The notes beneath the pieces are model-generated. The model saw nothing but the letters and a program-made list of their open reading frames with translations. It made no database searches and was not told the origin of the DNA. DNA of 27,383 bases, from positions 1-27,383 of the forward strand of contig CACZNK010000037.1 in NCBI GenBank assembly GCA_902782585.1. Reading direction: 5' to 3'. A program made the position numbers and the translations under genes. Shown here piece by piece: positions 20,261 through 27,383 of the stretch. The stretch is from an uncultured Ureaplasma sp. GTDB taxonomy: Bacteria; Bacillota_I; Bacilli_A; Mycoplasmatales; Mycoplasmoidaceae. The first letter of the stretch is position 1, and every line of letters starts with the position of its first letter.

Positions 20261-20515
20261 ATGGCCAATATTAAAGCAAATATAAAATCAATTCGCAAAA
20301 CAATAAAACGACAAAAAAGAAATCATTCTATTAAAACTATTTATAAAAACAATATTAAACGCGCTAGAAATTCAAAGAATTTCACTGATTTAAATAAATC
20401 ATATAAATCAATTGACTCTGCATTAGCAAAAGGTGTAATTACTAAAAATAAAGCAAATCGTTTAAAATCACGTACTGCTAAAGCTATTAATAAATCAATT
20501 AAATCTAAAGTCTAA
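20261..20515 (+). CDS. rpsT: 30S ribosomal protein S20
   Basis: An 84-residue basic helical protein that binds 16S rRNA in the 30S body. The start MANIKANIKSIRKT and the late segment SALAKGVITKNKANRLKSR match S20 (MAN-x-KSA-x-KR at the start and KKG-x-IHKN-x-A-x-RxKSRL near the end). The frame is open further upstream, but the ATG at 20261 gives the canonical N-terminus and lies just after a -10 box. The next gene begins at the base after its stop codon. Confidence 0.95.
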   Translation: MANIKANIKSIRKTIKRQKRNHSIKTIYKNNIKRARNSKNFTDLNKSYKSIDSALAKGVITKNKANRLKSRTAKAINKSIKSKV

Positions 20516-21070
20516 ATGAATATTATAACTAAAATAATTTCTTTAAGTTTGTTATTATCTTCATTACCAATATGTACTATATTGACATCATGTAGTTGCA
20601 GTTCACATAATCAAGAATTTAATAATCTATTTTATGGTGAAAAAACTCCAGAAATTAATAAAAAAAATAGAAAAGAAGCTATGTTAATAGCTTCTAAACA
20701 TTTTGAAGAACAATGAAGTGTTACTAATTATGGAACCACTATTAAAGAAGAAATTTTTAATAGCGAAATTAAACCTAAAATAATTACTTGTTATGAATAC
20801 TATTGGAATATAATCTATTATTTTGCAAGTATTTGTAATAACAACACCTATCAAATTGTTAATTGAAACTCTAATAAAAGTGAAGAATTGACAATCAAAT
20901 TTGATATTGAATTAAAATATCCTGATGGTAATCATATATTATTAGCTAAAGAATCTAATCAATTTGAATATAGTTTTGATGAAAATGGTGTGATTACAAT
21001 AACTCTTGATAATGATGATAAGTACACTATACCATCATATAAAGGAAGTTATATTAAAGTAATAAAATAA
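20516..21070 (+). CDS. Putative small lipoprotein after rpsT
   Basis: A 184-residue secreted lipoprotein candidate. It has the start MNIITK, a hydrophobic segment (residues 7-22) and a lipobox-like LTSC with Cys26, then a hydrophilic chain. The C-terminal 60 residues look beta-rich (LTIKFDIELKYP, FEYSFDENGVITITL). TGA codons at 20714-20716 and 20861-20863 are Trp. I recognise no family. The ATG directly abuts the rpsT stop, so it is very likely co-translated with S20, an odd pairing of a ribosomal and a surface protein. Its TAA directly abuts the TAA of the convergent gene on the other strand. Confidence 0.7.
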
Positions 21071-22039
21071 TTATTTCACAACAACTTTTGTTGCTTGTCT
21101 ACGCTTTAGTATTTTTACAATTATTCAAATTAAAAATGCAATTGTTATTACAGTAGCAAAAAAGATTATTGCATCACGTTTGTTTTTTGCTTTTTTAATA
21201 TTAGTAATTTCATTAGGATCAATTAGCATGTAATTATAAAAGTTTTCAATGTTCGCAGCACGCAAATAATTCGATATCAATATTCACATATGTGTACCAA
21301 ATGTAGCAACAGCTAATGAAATTGTTGTCCAAAACAATACCATATATGTGTACTGATTATCTTTATCAATAGGTGTATTAAAATCAGCAAAACTAGTTTT
21401 ATAAATAAAAATTGGTAACAAACTATTAATCAAGACAGTTAGTAAAGATATAACATATATACCACTACAAAGTCAATTAACATCAATATAGCTAGTTTTT
21501 AGTTTACGGTATATTTTTTGAATATTTGAAGATAAAACCTTTTCATCACGGAAATTAATAGTTTTAGCTTCAGTATAAAAATTCTTATATCTATTAATTG
21601 AAAATATGAATTTTGGGAATATTAATATAAATATAGGAATTAAAAACAGTAGAATATATGGATTAACATTGTTTTTTCATTGAGTTAGAATTAGTGATGC
21701 TAAAACAATTGTCCCAATAACAAATAGTGAGAACAATCCGATATATGTGAATGCAACTAATTTAGCAAATGAAAGCTCTTTCAAATAAAATTTTGGAATG
21801 TATGAGTAATACATGTTATATTTTTGTAATTTAGATTCTTTTTTAGCATTTTGGAGTTTATATTTACCAAAAAAATCACTATTTGCATAAATAGCATCTT
21901 GATGATTAATTTTTAATGTATTGATTTGATGAGTTGTTAAATTTTCGAATCTTTCTTCGGGTTTAATAAAAAGACTTTCATCTTCTTCAATATTCATGTT
22001 TTTAAATGATATGGTTTTGGTTTCTAAATTGTTTCCCAT
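21071..22039 (-). CDS. Multi-pass membrane protein of unknown function
   Basis: A 322-residue protein with a hydrophilic acidic N-terminal part (about residues 1-90). Two neighbouring helices follow (FTYIGLFSLFVIGTIVLASL and PYILLFLIPIFILIFPKF), then a basic loop, two more helices, and a last helix near the C-terminus (IIFFATVITIAFLIWIIV) before a KRRQ tail. TGA at 21677-21679 is Trp. About five helices in total. I do not recognise the family and see no transporter or enzyme motif. A TATAAT (22061-22056 on this strand) lies 16 nt before the ATG, with an AGGA at a suitable distance. The gene converges on the lipoprotein gene with no base between the two stop codons. Confidence 0.7.
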
Positions 22040-22110
22040 ATAGCAATTCCTATATATTATATTATTATAAAAATCAAGTAACTATGGAGCAAAGTGCTAA
22101 AAATTAACTT

Positions 22111-22128
22111 TTTTAAGATTTTACTCTA
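22111..22128. repeat. Intergenic 18-nt motif, copy C (two mismatches)
   Basis: ttttaagattttactcta matches copies A (455-472) and B (27242-27259) at 16 of 18 positions. Its last 3 nt are the plsY stop codon; the rest lies in the gap between plsY and the next leftward gene. Confidence 0.45.
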
Positions 22129-22890
22129 TTTTTGATTAATAATAATTGTTCTTTCATTACCATCTTTGATTTTTTTAATATTTGATTTATGTCGATATAA
22201 AACTATTGAAGCACTTAAAATCATAATGCAAAATAAAATAGCAAATAATATTAAATGTTTAGAATAAGGACTTTCATTTACAAAATTTAATGTGTTACCA
22301 AATAAACTATTACCAAACAAATATATTAAATCTAATTGTTTTATAAAAACAAAAAATGGACTAACCAAAGTGCATAACATTGAACCTAATGATACATATC
22401 TTGATGATGCTACAACTATAACTCATATACTAAATGTAATTAATGCAATATATGGACTAATAGCAGCAATAATTCCTCCTGTAGTCATCATTCCTTTACC
22501 ACCGATTCATTTAGATTTGTCTTTATCCTTAAAGTTAATTAAAAACATAATTGGAAAGCAATGTCCAATAGTTGTAAATAATCCAGATATAAAGATTAAA
22601 GAATATAAATTATGATTAGTTGGAAATCATTTACCAATGCTAAATAAATAGATGCATCAACAGCAAACAATTGCTATATATGATTTAGCACCATCTAAAA
22701 ACATTACACATATCCCATATCCTTTTCCAAATACTCTCATAGAATTAGTACCACCAACATTACCACTACCTATATTACGTACATTTTTCTTTAGAAAAAT
22801 AGAAAAGATATCACCAAATAGGATGTTACCAAACAAATACCCAATAATAATAAATGAAAGTGTAACTAATGATGAATAAAGAATTAACAT
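22126..22890 (-). CDS. plsY: Acyl-phosphate glycerol-3-phosphate acyltransferase
   Basis: Membrane enzyme that moves an acyl group from acyl-phosphate to glycerol-3-phosphate, the first step of phospholipid synthesis in most bacteria. The 254-residue product is hydrophobic throughout. It has the conserved GSGNVGGTNSMRVFGK motif after the first helices, then GHCFPIMF and GGKGMMTTGG, which carry the catalytic and phosphate-binding residues. A charged insertion of about seven residues (KDKDKSKW) separates the FPIMF and GGKG parts, which are adjacent in most PlsY. TGA at 22657-22659 and others are Trp. The ATG overlaps the end of the rpiB part of the upstream gene by 7 nt. Confidence 0.92.
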
Positions 22891-23879
22891 TGTTTTTCCT
22901 TTTTTGTAATTAAATCAATACGTTTCATATGTCTTGCATTCTTTGAATCTTTAGGATCAAATTTCGAATTAATAAAATTATTAATAATTTTAATATTATT
23001 TTCTAATGTATTAAATCTTCCACTTAATGTTATTACATTACAATTATTATGTTCTTTAGCAAGTTTTGCCAATTTGTAATCATATAAGCATATTGCCCTA
23101 ATACCTTTAATTTTATTAGCAGCAATACACATGCCATAACCCGTACCGCATATTAGTATACCTAAAGCATTAGTTGTTTTAATTACAGCATCAGCTACTT
23201 TAAAAGCATATATAGGGTAATCAACTGATTTAATAGAATTGTTAGTTCCTAAATCTTTGAAACAATATTTTTTATTTAATTTTGCAATAATTTGTTTTTT
23301 CATAGCAAAACCTGCATGATCTGAACCAATGAAAATTAATGGTTTTAGTTGTTTCATAATTTCATTACCATTATATTTACCTTCTCTAATTATTTTAAAA
23401 TTATCAAGGTCAATTATTGTAGAAGGTATATTAGATTTAGTTTTACCTTTAATAATTATTAATTCTGATAAGTGATTTTTAAATATTTTATAAGCATCAT
23501 TAGCATCTTTGATTGGGTTGTTTCCTGAAATATTAGCACTTGATGAATATATTGGACCAGTTAATTTTATTAATGATAATAATTTGGAATTATTAGGAAT
23601 TCGGTATGAAATTTTATTCTTGATAATTGTTAAACCACCAGGTCAATATTTCGAAATTATTTTTTTCTCTCATTTATTTAAACCTTTTACTTGATTAATA
23701 CTGTTAATAAAGAAGATTAGTTTCTTATTGCTTGGTCGTTGTTTTATTTGATAAATAAGTTTAGGATTTAATGACATTAAACCCATAACCGTATCAGTTT
23801 CAACAATTGCAGCAAATTTTTTGGTTTTAAGTAATTTAGCTATTAGCTTTTTTTGATCAAATGAATATTTTTTGACCAT
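22884..23879 (-). CDS. rpiB: Sua5/TsaC - ribose-5-phosphate isomerase B fusion
   Basis: One uninterrupted frame of 331 residues joins two enzymes. Residues 1-174 are a Sua5/YrdC domain (threonylcarbamoyl-AMP synthase for tRNA t6A37): TDTVMGL, KQRPSNKKL, KYWPGGLTI, SSSANISGN and PSTIID followed by IIREG, the usual domain end. From Met175 follows a complete RpiB (pentose phosphate isomerase): GSDHAGFAMKK, LGT, DYP, ICGTGYGMCIAANK with the catalytic Cys, IRAICLYD and LSGR. I read codon by codon from 23672 to 23355 and found no TAA or TAG; two TGA (23670-23672, 23643-23645) are Trp. Sua5 and RpiB genes are near neighbours in Bacillus (ywlC-ywlF), so a fusion by loss of the genes between is plausible. 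A second start at ATG 23357 cannot be excluded. It begins 6 nt after the upstream stop. Confidence 0.88.
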
Positions 23880-23885
23880 ATTAAA

Positions 23886-24515
23886 TTAATTATTTTTTTT
23901 GTCAGGTTGTTTTGGCAAATTAAAATTAACTTTAAATCTATGTAATAATTCGATAGCAATGCGTTCATTTAACATAATTTGACGAACACTTTCAAATTTG
24001 TTGGTATCATTTAATATGTCACGAATTGGCATATTAGTTTTTTGATAATAATTATCTAGTGATTTTTTGACATCTTGATCAGTGATTCGAATATCCCATA
24101 TTTTTGCTAATTCATTAAATAATAAATTACGTTTTAATGTTGTGGTAGCTATATCTTGAAGTGTTTTATCATCTGAAACCATTTTTTTCATAGTCTCATT
24201 TGACATATTTTCATTTTTATCATTTAAAACATTATTTTTAATTCTATCTGCAAAAGATTTAACATCATCATTGTTAATATTAATATCAAAGTGTTTATAA
24301 ATTCCTTGGATAATCAAATCAACTGAATTATTTCTTGCCACAATATTAGCAACTTGTTTATCAATATTTTCTGCAGTTTCATTAGGCATAATTTCTTTGA
24401 TTTTCTTTCTTTGAAATTCAACAAAATTCTTATCTGCTTGTAGTCTATTTAATTCAAATTCTTGACTATAATCAATTTCACTATTCTTTTTAATTGTAGA
24501 TTTTAATTTTTCCAT
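23886..24515 (-). CDS. Trigger-factor C-terminal-domain-like chaperone (short)
   Basis: A soluble, helical 209-residue protein. Its second half matches the end of the trigger-factor chaperone domain: a TLKRNLLFNELAKIWDI segment, ITDQDVKKSLDNYY, then IRDILNDTNKFESVRQIML and NERIAIELLHRFKVNF. The first half (MPNETAENIDKQVANIVARN) resembles the preceding arm. The ribosome-docking domain with its FRK loop and the FKBP prolyl-isomerase domain, about 240 residues in full trigger factor, are absent. Start ATG 24515 is supported by AGGGG 5 nt upstream; an in-frame ATG at 24581 lies inside the CIRCE element and is unlikely. TGA near 24095 is not present in frame; Trp is TGG. A CIRCE operator upstream predicts HrcA control. 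It leads a run with Sua5-RpiB and plsY. SurA-type N-domains are related, so that label is the alternative. Confidence 0.7.
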   Translation of the reverse strand: MEKLKSTIKKNSEIDYSQEFELNRLQADKNFVEFQRKKIKEIMPNETAENIDKQVANIVARNNSVDLIIQGIYKHFDININNDDVKSFADRIKNNVLNDKNENMSNETMKKMVSDDKTLQDIATTTLKRNLLFNELAKIWDIRITDQDVKKSLDNYYQKTNMPIRDILNDTNKFESVRQIMLNERIAIELLHRFKVNFNLPKQPDKKNN

Positions 24516-24520
24516 ATTTT

Positions 24521-24525
24521 CCCCT
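24521..24525 (-). promoter_or_regulatory. Shine-Dalgarno site deciding the start of the TF-like gene
   Basis: AGGGG on the - strand lies 5 nt before ATG 24515. It favours this start over the in-frame ATG at 24581, which would add 22 residues of unlikely composition. Confidence 0.6.
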
Positions 24526-24560
24526 TTCAAATTGTTTGGATAACTACATCTTATATAATC

Positions 24561-24566
24561 ATTATA
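24561..24566 (-). promoter_or_regulatory. -10 box of the TF-like operon
   Basis: TATAAT on the - strand (24566-24561) lies 45 nt before the start codon. The CIRCE-like palindrome begins 8 nt upstream of it, covering the -35 region, which is where HrcA binding would block RNA polymerase. Confidence 0.55.
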
Positions 24567-24574
24567 TAAAAAAA

Positions 24575-24600
24575 TTAGCACTCAATAAAAAGAGTGCTAA
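24575..24600. promoter_or_regulatory. CIRCE-like HrcA operator
   Basis: TTAGCACTC (24575-24583) and GAGTGCTAA (24592-24600) are perfect copies of the two CIRCE arms, the HrcA repressor site of bacterial chaperone operons. The spacer is 8 nt (AATAAAAA) rather than the standard 9. The element covers the -35 region of the leftward promoter. On the - strand it is followed directly by seven T, so the same hairpin has the form of an intrinsic terminator for ffh, which ends 25 nt upstream. Confidence 0.88.
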
Positions 24601-24625
24601 ATATTTAAATTATATATTGTTTGCA

Positions 24626-25963
24626 TTAATGCATAAATTTTGAAAATGGATTAACTCCTCGTCGTAGTTGTTTACCAACTTCTTCCATTTGTTTACGCAT
24701 TTTTTCTCATTGATTAAGTAATTTATTTAATTCATCAGGTTTTCTACCTGACCCTTTAATAACCCTTTCTTTTCTTGATGGTTGTCTTTTAAAAAGATGG
24801 GGATTTTTTCTTTCATTATTTGTCATAGAACTTAATAATATCCCTCAAATTTTAATTTTATCTTCTGCAGAATCAATATCATTTTCTGCAATATTTTGCA
24901 TTGTAGGCATCATCTTAATGATTGAACTTAATGAACCAAGTTTCTTTAGTTGATTCATTTGAATCATTAAATCTTCTAAATCCATTTTACCTGTAAACAT
25001 TTTGGTTAATGATTTTTTTGTTTGTGCTTCATCAATAATATCACAAGCTTTTTCAGACAATGTCATAATATCACCAAGACCAATAATTCTGTCAGCCATT
25101 CTTTCAGGATAAAAAATATCTAATGAACCTAATTTTTCACCACTACCAGTTAACTTAACTGGAACATTTAGTAAATGAGTAAGACTTAATGCTACTCCAG
25201 CTCTAGCATCAGAATCAAGTTTAGTAATAATAAATCCACTAAGATTTAAGGTATTGTTAAATTCTTTAGCAACGTTAATCATATCTTGTCCGGCCATTGA
25301 GTCAACAACTAGAAGGATTTCATCCGGATGAATAGTATCACGAATATTTACTAATTCATTCATTAATTGTTGATTAGTTTGTAATCGTCCTGCAGTATCA
25401 AAAATAATAACATCATTGTTATTAGTCTTAGCAAACTGCAATGCTTCCTTTGCTGTAATAGTTGGATTTTGATTACCTTTTTGATAAAAATCAACATTTG
25501 CCTGTTTAGATAATGTGTTTAATTGATCAATAGCAGCTGGTCGATATATATCAAGAGCAACCAACAATGGTTTTGATTGATTTTTTGATTTTGTATAGTT
25601 AGCAATTTTACCTGCCGTAGTAGTTTTACCGCTTCCTTGAAGACCAACTAACATTATTTTTAATGGTTTCTTGTTATAATCAATTGGTGCATTTTTTGAA
25701 CCTAATATTTTTGTTAATTCATCTTTGATGATAGTTAGCATATATTGTTGAGGATCCATACCTTGTGGTACCATTTGGTCAATAGATTGTTGTCGAATGT
25801 TTTTTATAAAATCTTTTACAACTAATAAATTAACATCAGCTTCAAGAAGACTAATACGAATTTGTTTTAATAATTCTGTAATATCTTCTTCTTTGATGTA
25901 CATGTCATTTAGTTTCTTTGACATGTGTTTTGTAATAATATTAGATATAAATGATTTCAACAT
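24626..25963 (-). CDS. ffh: Signal recognition particle protein Ffh (SRP54)
   Basis: GTPase that binds signal sequences with the 4.5S RNA and targets ribosomes to the membrane. The 445-residue product has an N-terminal helical domain. The G domain follows with GLQGSGKTTTAGK (about residue 108), DIYRPAAIDQL, DTAGR, TKLDSDARAG and GSGEKLGSL. The methionine-rich M domain runs from about residue 310 (TLSEKACDIID on), with the SGRK-x-x-EL and LLNQWEKM RNA-binding segments near the end. TGA near 24845 is Trp, extending the frame to the TAA at 24626. Length matches Ffh. It starts 9 nt after tyrS ends, so the two are probably co-transcribed. The CIRCE hairpin lies just downstream. Confidence 0.96.
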
Positions 25964-25972
25964 TATCTATTT

Positions 25973-27208
25973 TCAATTAATTAAAAAGTAATTCTTTTTA
26001 CCTTTTTTAATATATGAGAATTTATTTTGAATTGCATCAGCTCGATTAACAATAAAATCAATATTATCAATCAATTTATTATTAATGAAAATTGATTTTC
26101 CTTGAATTAATTGCCTTGCTTGTGATTTAGATTCACATACATTTAATAAAATTAAAATATCCAAAATATTATATTGATCTTCATTGGCATCAATTTTTGG
26201 CATACCATTTAAAACAACTAATAAATCTTCATTACTTAGTTCATCAATTTTTCCACTGAAAAACATTTCAGATAATTTGATACATTTTTCAGCTTCTGTT
26301 TCACCATGTATATCGCTAACAATAGTTTTAGCTAAAATTTTTTGTCCATATCTAAGTGATTTATTTTCATTGTGTTTTTTAATAATCTCTTTAATTTCAT
26401 CAACAGAAATGAATGTTAATGTTAATAATAATTTTTCTACATCAGTATCAGCTTGGTTAATTAAAAATTGATACATTAAATATGGAGAAGTAATTTTAGG
26501 ATCTAAATAAATTGCTCCAGATTCAGATTTACCAAATTTCGTTCCATCAGATTTAGTTAATAAATTAACTGTCATACCAAATGATTTATTATTGTCATTT
26601 GTTTTTTTTCTTATGAAATCTACCCCATTTGTTATATTACCTCATTGATCACTACCGCCAATTTGTAATGCAACATTATAATCAACATATAATTTATAAA
26701 AATCATAAGATTGAATTAATGTATATGAAAATTCGGCAAAACTAATACCAACTTCAAGTCTTTTTGAAACAATTTCTTTTTCTAGCATCGAATTTACATT
26801 GAAATATTTACCAACATCTCTTAAAAAATCAAGCATATCCATGCCTTTGTAAAATTCATAATTATCAATAATTTTTGCTCCAATTATTTTTTTAATTTGC
26901 GTGTTAATACATTTAATATTGTCTTTAATAGTATCAATATCTAAAAGTTTACGCTCATTTTTTTTACCTGATGGATCACCAATTCTTCCTGTTGCTCCAC
27001 CAATAATAGCATAAGTAGGATATCCAGCATTAATAAATCTTTTTAGTGTAACTAACATTAAATAATTTCCTAAATGTAATGATTTAAAACTAGGATCAAA
27101 TCCACAATATAATCCCCATTTTTTAGAACTAACAAATTCATTAGCTTTATCAATGTTTGTTATGTTATTTAAAACTTTTCGCACTTTTAGTTCATCAAAA
27201 ATATCCAT
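25973..27208 (-). CDS. tyrS: Tyrosyl-tRNA synthetase
   Basis: Charges tRNA-Tyr with tyrosine. The 411-residue product is normal for bacterial TyrRS. Visible motifs are CGFDPSFKSLHLGN (HIGH-class signature as HLGN), GGATGRIGDPSGK, the tyrosine-binding YTLIQSYDF, GGSDQWGNI and the KMSKS-class loop KFGKS, then the C-terminal S4-like RNA-binding domain (SKSQARQLI region). The Trp of GGSDQW is TGA (26642-26644), direct evidence for code 4. Start ATG 27208 lies 10 nt from a TATAAT, leaving almost no leader. There is room for neither a T-box nor another leader regulator. ffh follows after 9 nt. Confidence 0.96.
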
Positions 27209-27218
27209 AGTTTTATAG

Positions 27219-27228
27219 ATTATATAAT
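27219..27228. promoter_or_regulatory. -10 palindrome before tyrS
   Basis: ATTATATAAT, identical to the palindrome at 7912-7921, gives TATAAT on the - strand (27224-27219), ending 10 nt before the tyrS ATG, the same spacing as at miaB. The + strand copy would point toward the tRNA and has no gene to serve. Confidence 0.5.
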
Positions 27229-27241
27229 GTAAGATTACAAA

Positions 27242-27259
27242 TTTTGAGACTTTACTCTA
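27242..27259. repeat. Intergenic 18-nt motif, copy B
   Basis: Exact copy of ttttgagactttactcta at 455-472. It lies between the tRNA gene and tyrS, just upstream of the tyrS -10 box. Confidence 0.55.
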
Positions 27260-27340
27260 ATTTGAAGTTTTATATATATAGCAAATTATGCACATTGGAT
27301 CAATATTTAAATAGTTTTACTAACTCTTGATTTCAATTTA

Positions 27341-27383
27341 TGGTGGAGCTTATAGGACTCGAACCTATAACCAACCGATTATG
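27341..27383 (-). tRNA. 3' half of a CAU-anticodon tRNA (Met or Ile2), partial
   Basis: Read on the - strand from the window edge, the segment begins with the anticodon CAT (27383-27381). Then come AA, the 3' anticodon-stem strand TCGGT, a 5-nt variable loop and a complete T arm (ATAGG, loop TTCGAGT, CCTAT). The acceptor strand AAGCTCC, discriminator A and encoded CCA end the gene. All spacings fit a standard tRNA. The anticodon stem lacks the CCC of initiators, so it is elongator tRNA-Met or the tRNA-Ile whose C34 becomes lysidine. The half beyond the edge is needed to decide. Confidence 0.85.

Noticed and set aside
21079..21093. Six-bp hairpin (caacaa/ttgttg) between convergent genes as a terminator.
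   Set aside because: Weak A/T-rich stem within coding sequence, with no T-run on either side.
22092..22100. A second CIRCE before the membrane-protein gene (TTAGCACTT on the - strand).
   Set aside because: Only one arm, with one mismatch; no matching second arm at 8-10 nt.
24516..24581. Longer start for the trigger-factor-like gene.
   Set aside because: That ATG is inside the CIRCE arm and upstream of the -10 box, while the shorter start has a good Shine-Dalgarno site.
27209..27340. T-box leader controlling tyrS.
   Set aside because: The -10 box is 10 nt from the ATG, leaving no room for a leader, and no T-box core sequence is seen.
1..27383. CRISPR array, mobile element or defence island.
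   Set aside because: No regularly spaced direct repeats, transposase or integrase motifs, or nuclease/toxin gene clusters were found on either strand.

Overview
The window reads as a chromosomal segment of a very AT-rich mollicute (Mycoplasma-type) that uses genetic code 4. TGA is read as tryptophan inside nearly every large gene, including family-invariant positions such as the GGSDQW motif of TyrRS (TGA at 26642-26644) and the KYWPGG motif of the Sua5 domain (TGA at 23643-23645). With TGA as Trp, apparently broken genes become full-length frames. Other mollicute traits are many tightly packed or overlapping genes, very short intergenic gaps, prolipoproteins with a Cys near residue 26, few Shine-Dalgarno sites, promoters recognisable mainly by TATAAT, and a CIRCE heat-shock operator. 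I cannot name the species.

Layout. Positions 1-218 hold the 3' end of a membrane-protein gene, closed by a long inverted repeat. Positions 616-6465 (+) form a tight run: gpmI (glycolysis), a SpoU-family RNA methyltransferase, an RluC/D-type pseudouridine synthase, uridine kinase and an ABC-2-like permease. The permease converges on miaB (-) with overlapping stop codons. From 7942 to 14437 (+) lies a phosphate-uptake locus: a lipoprotein, PstS, a fused PstC-PstA permease, PstB with a long basic N-terminal extension, a PQ-loop membrane protein, and PhoU. It is followed by an RNase J paralogue (14486-16186) and an FtsK/SpoIIIE-like protein (16217-18196). Both appear to have lost their catalytic residues, and their adjacency recalls the rnjB-spoIIIE neighbourhood of Bacillus. 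A clear hairpin terminator ends this block.

From 18592 to 20207 (-) are fmt and an upstream single-pass membrane protein. They are divergent from rpsT and a lipoprotein (20261-21070 +). A multi-pass membrane protein (21071-22039 -) follows.

The most unusual region is 22126-24600 (-). A CIRCE-like operator precedes a protein that looks like only the C-terminal chaperone part of trigger factor. A continuous Sua5/TsaC-RpiB fusion and plsY follow without gaps, so the whole set may be heat-shock controlled. Upstream on the same strand are ffh and tyrS, then the 3' half of a CAU-anticodon tRNA at the window edge.

No CRISPR array, insertion sequence, transposase, phage gene or defence system was seen. 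The main candidates for something new are the CIRCE/truncated trigger-factor/Sua5-RpiB/PlsY operon and the adjacent pair of pseudo-enzymes.
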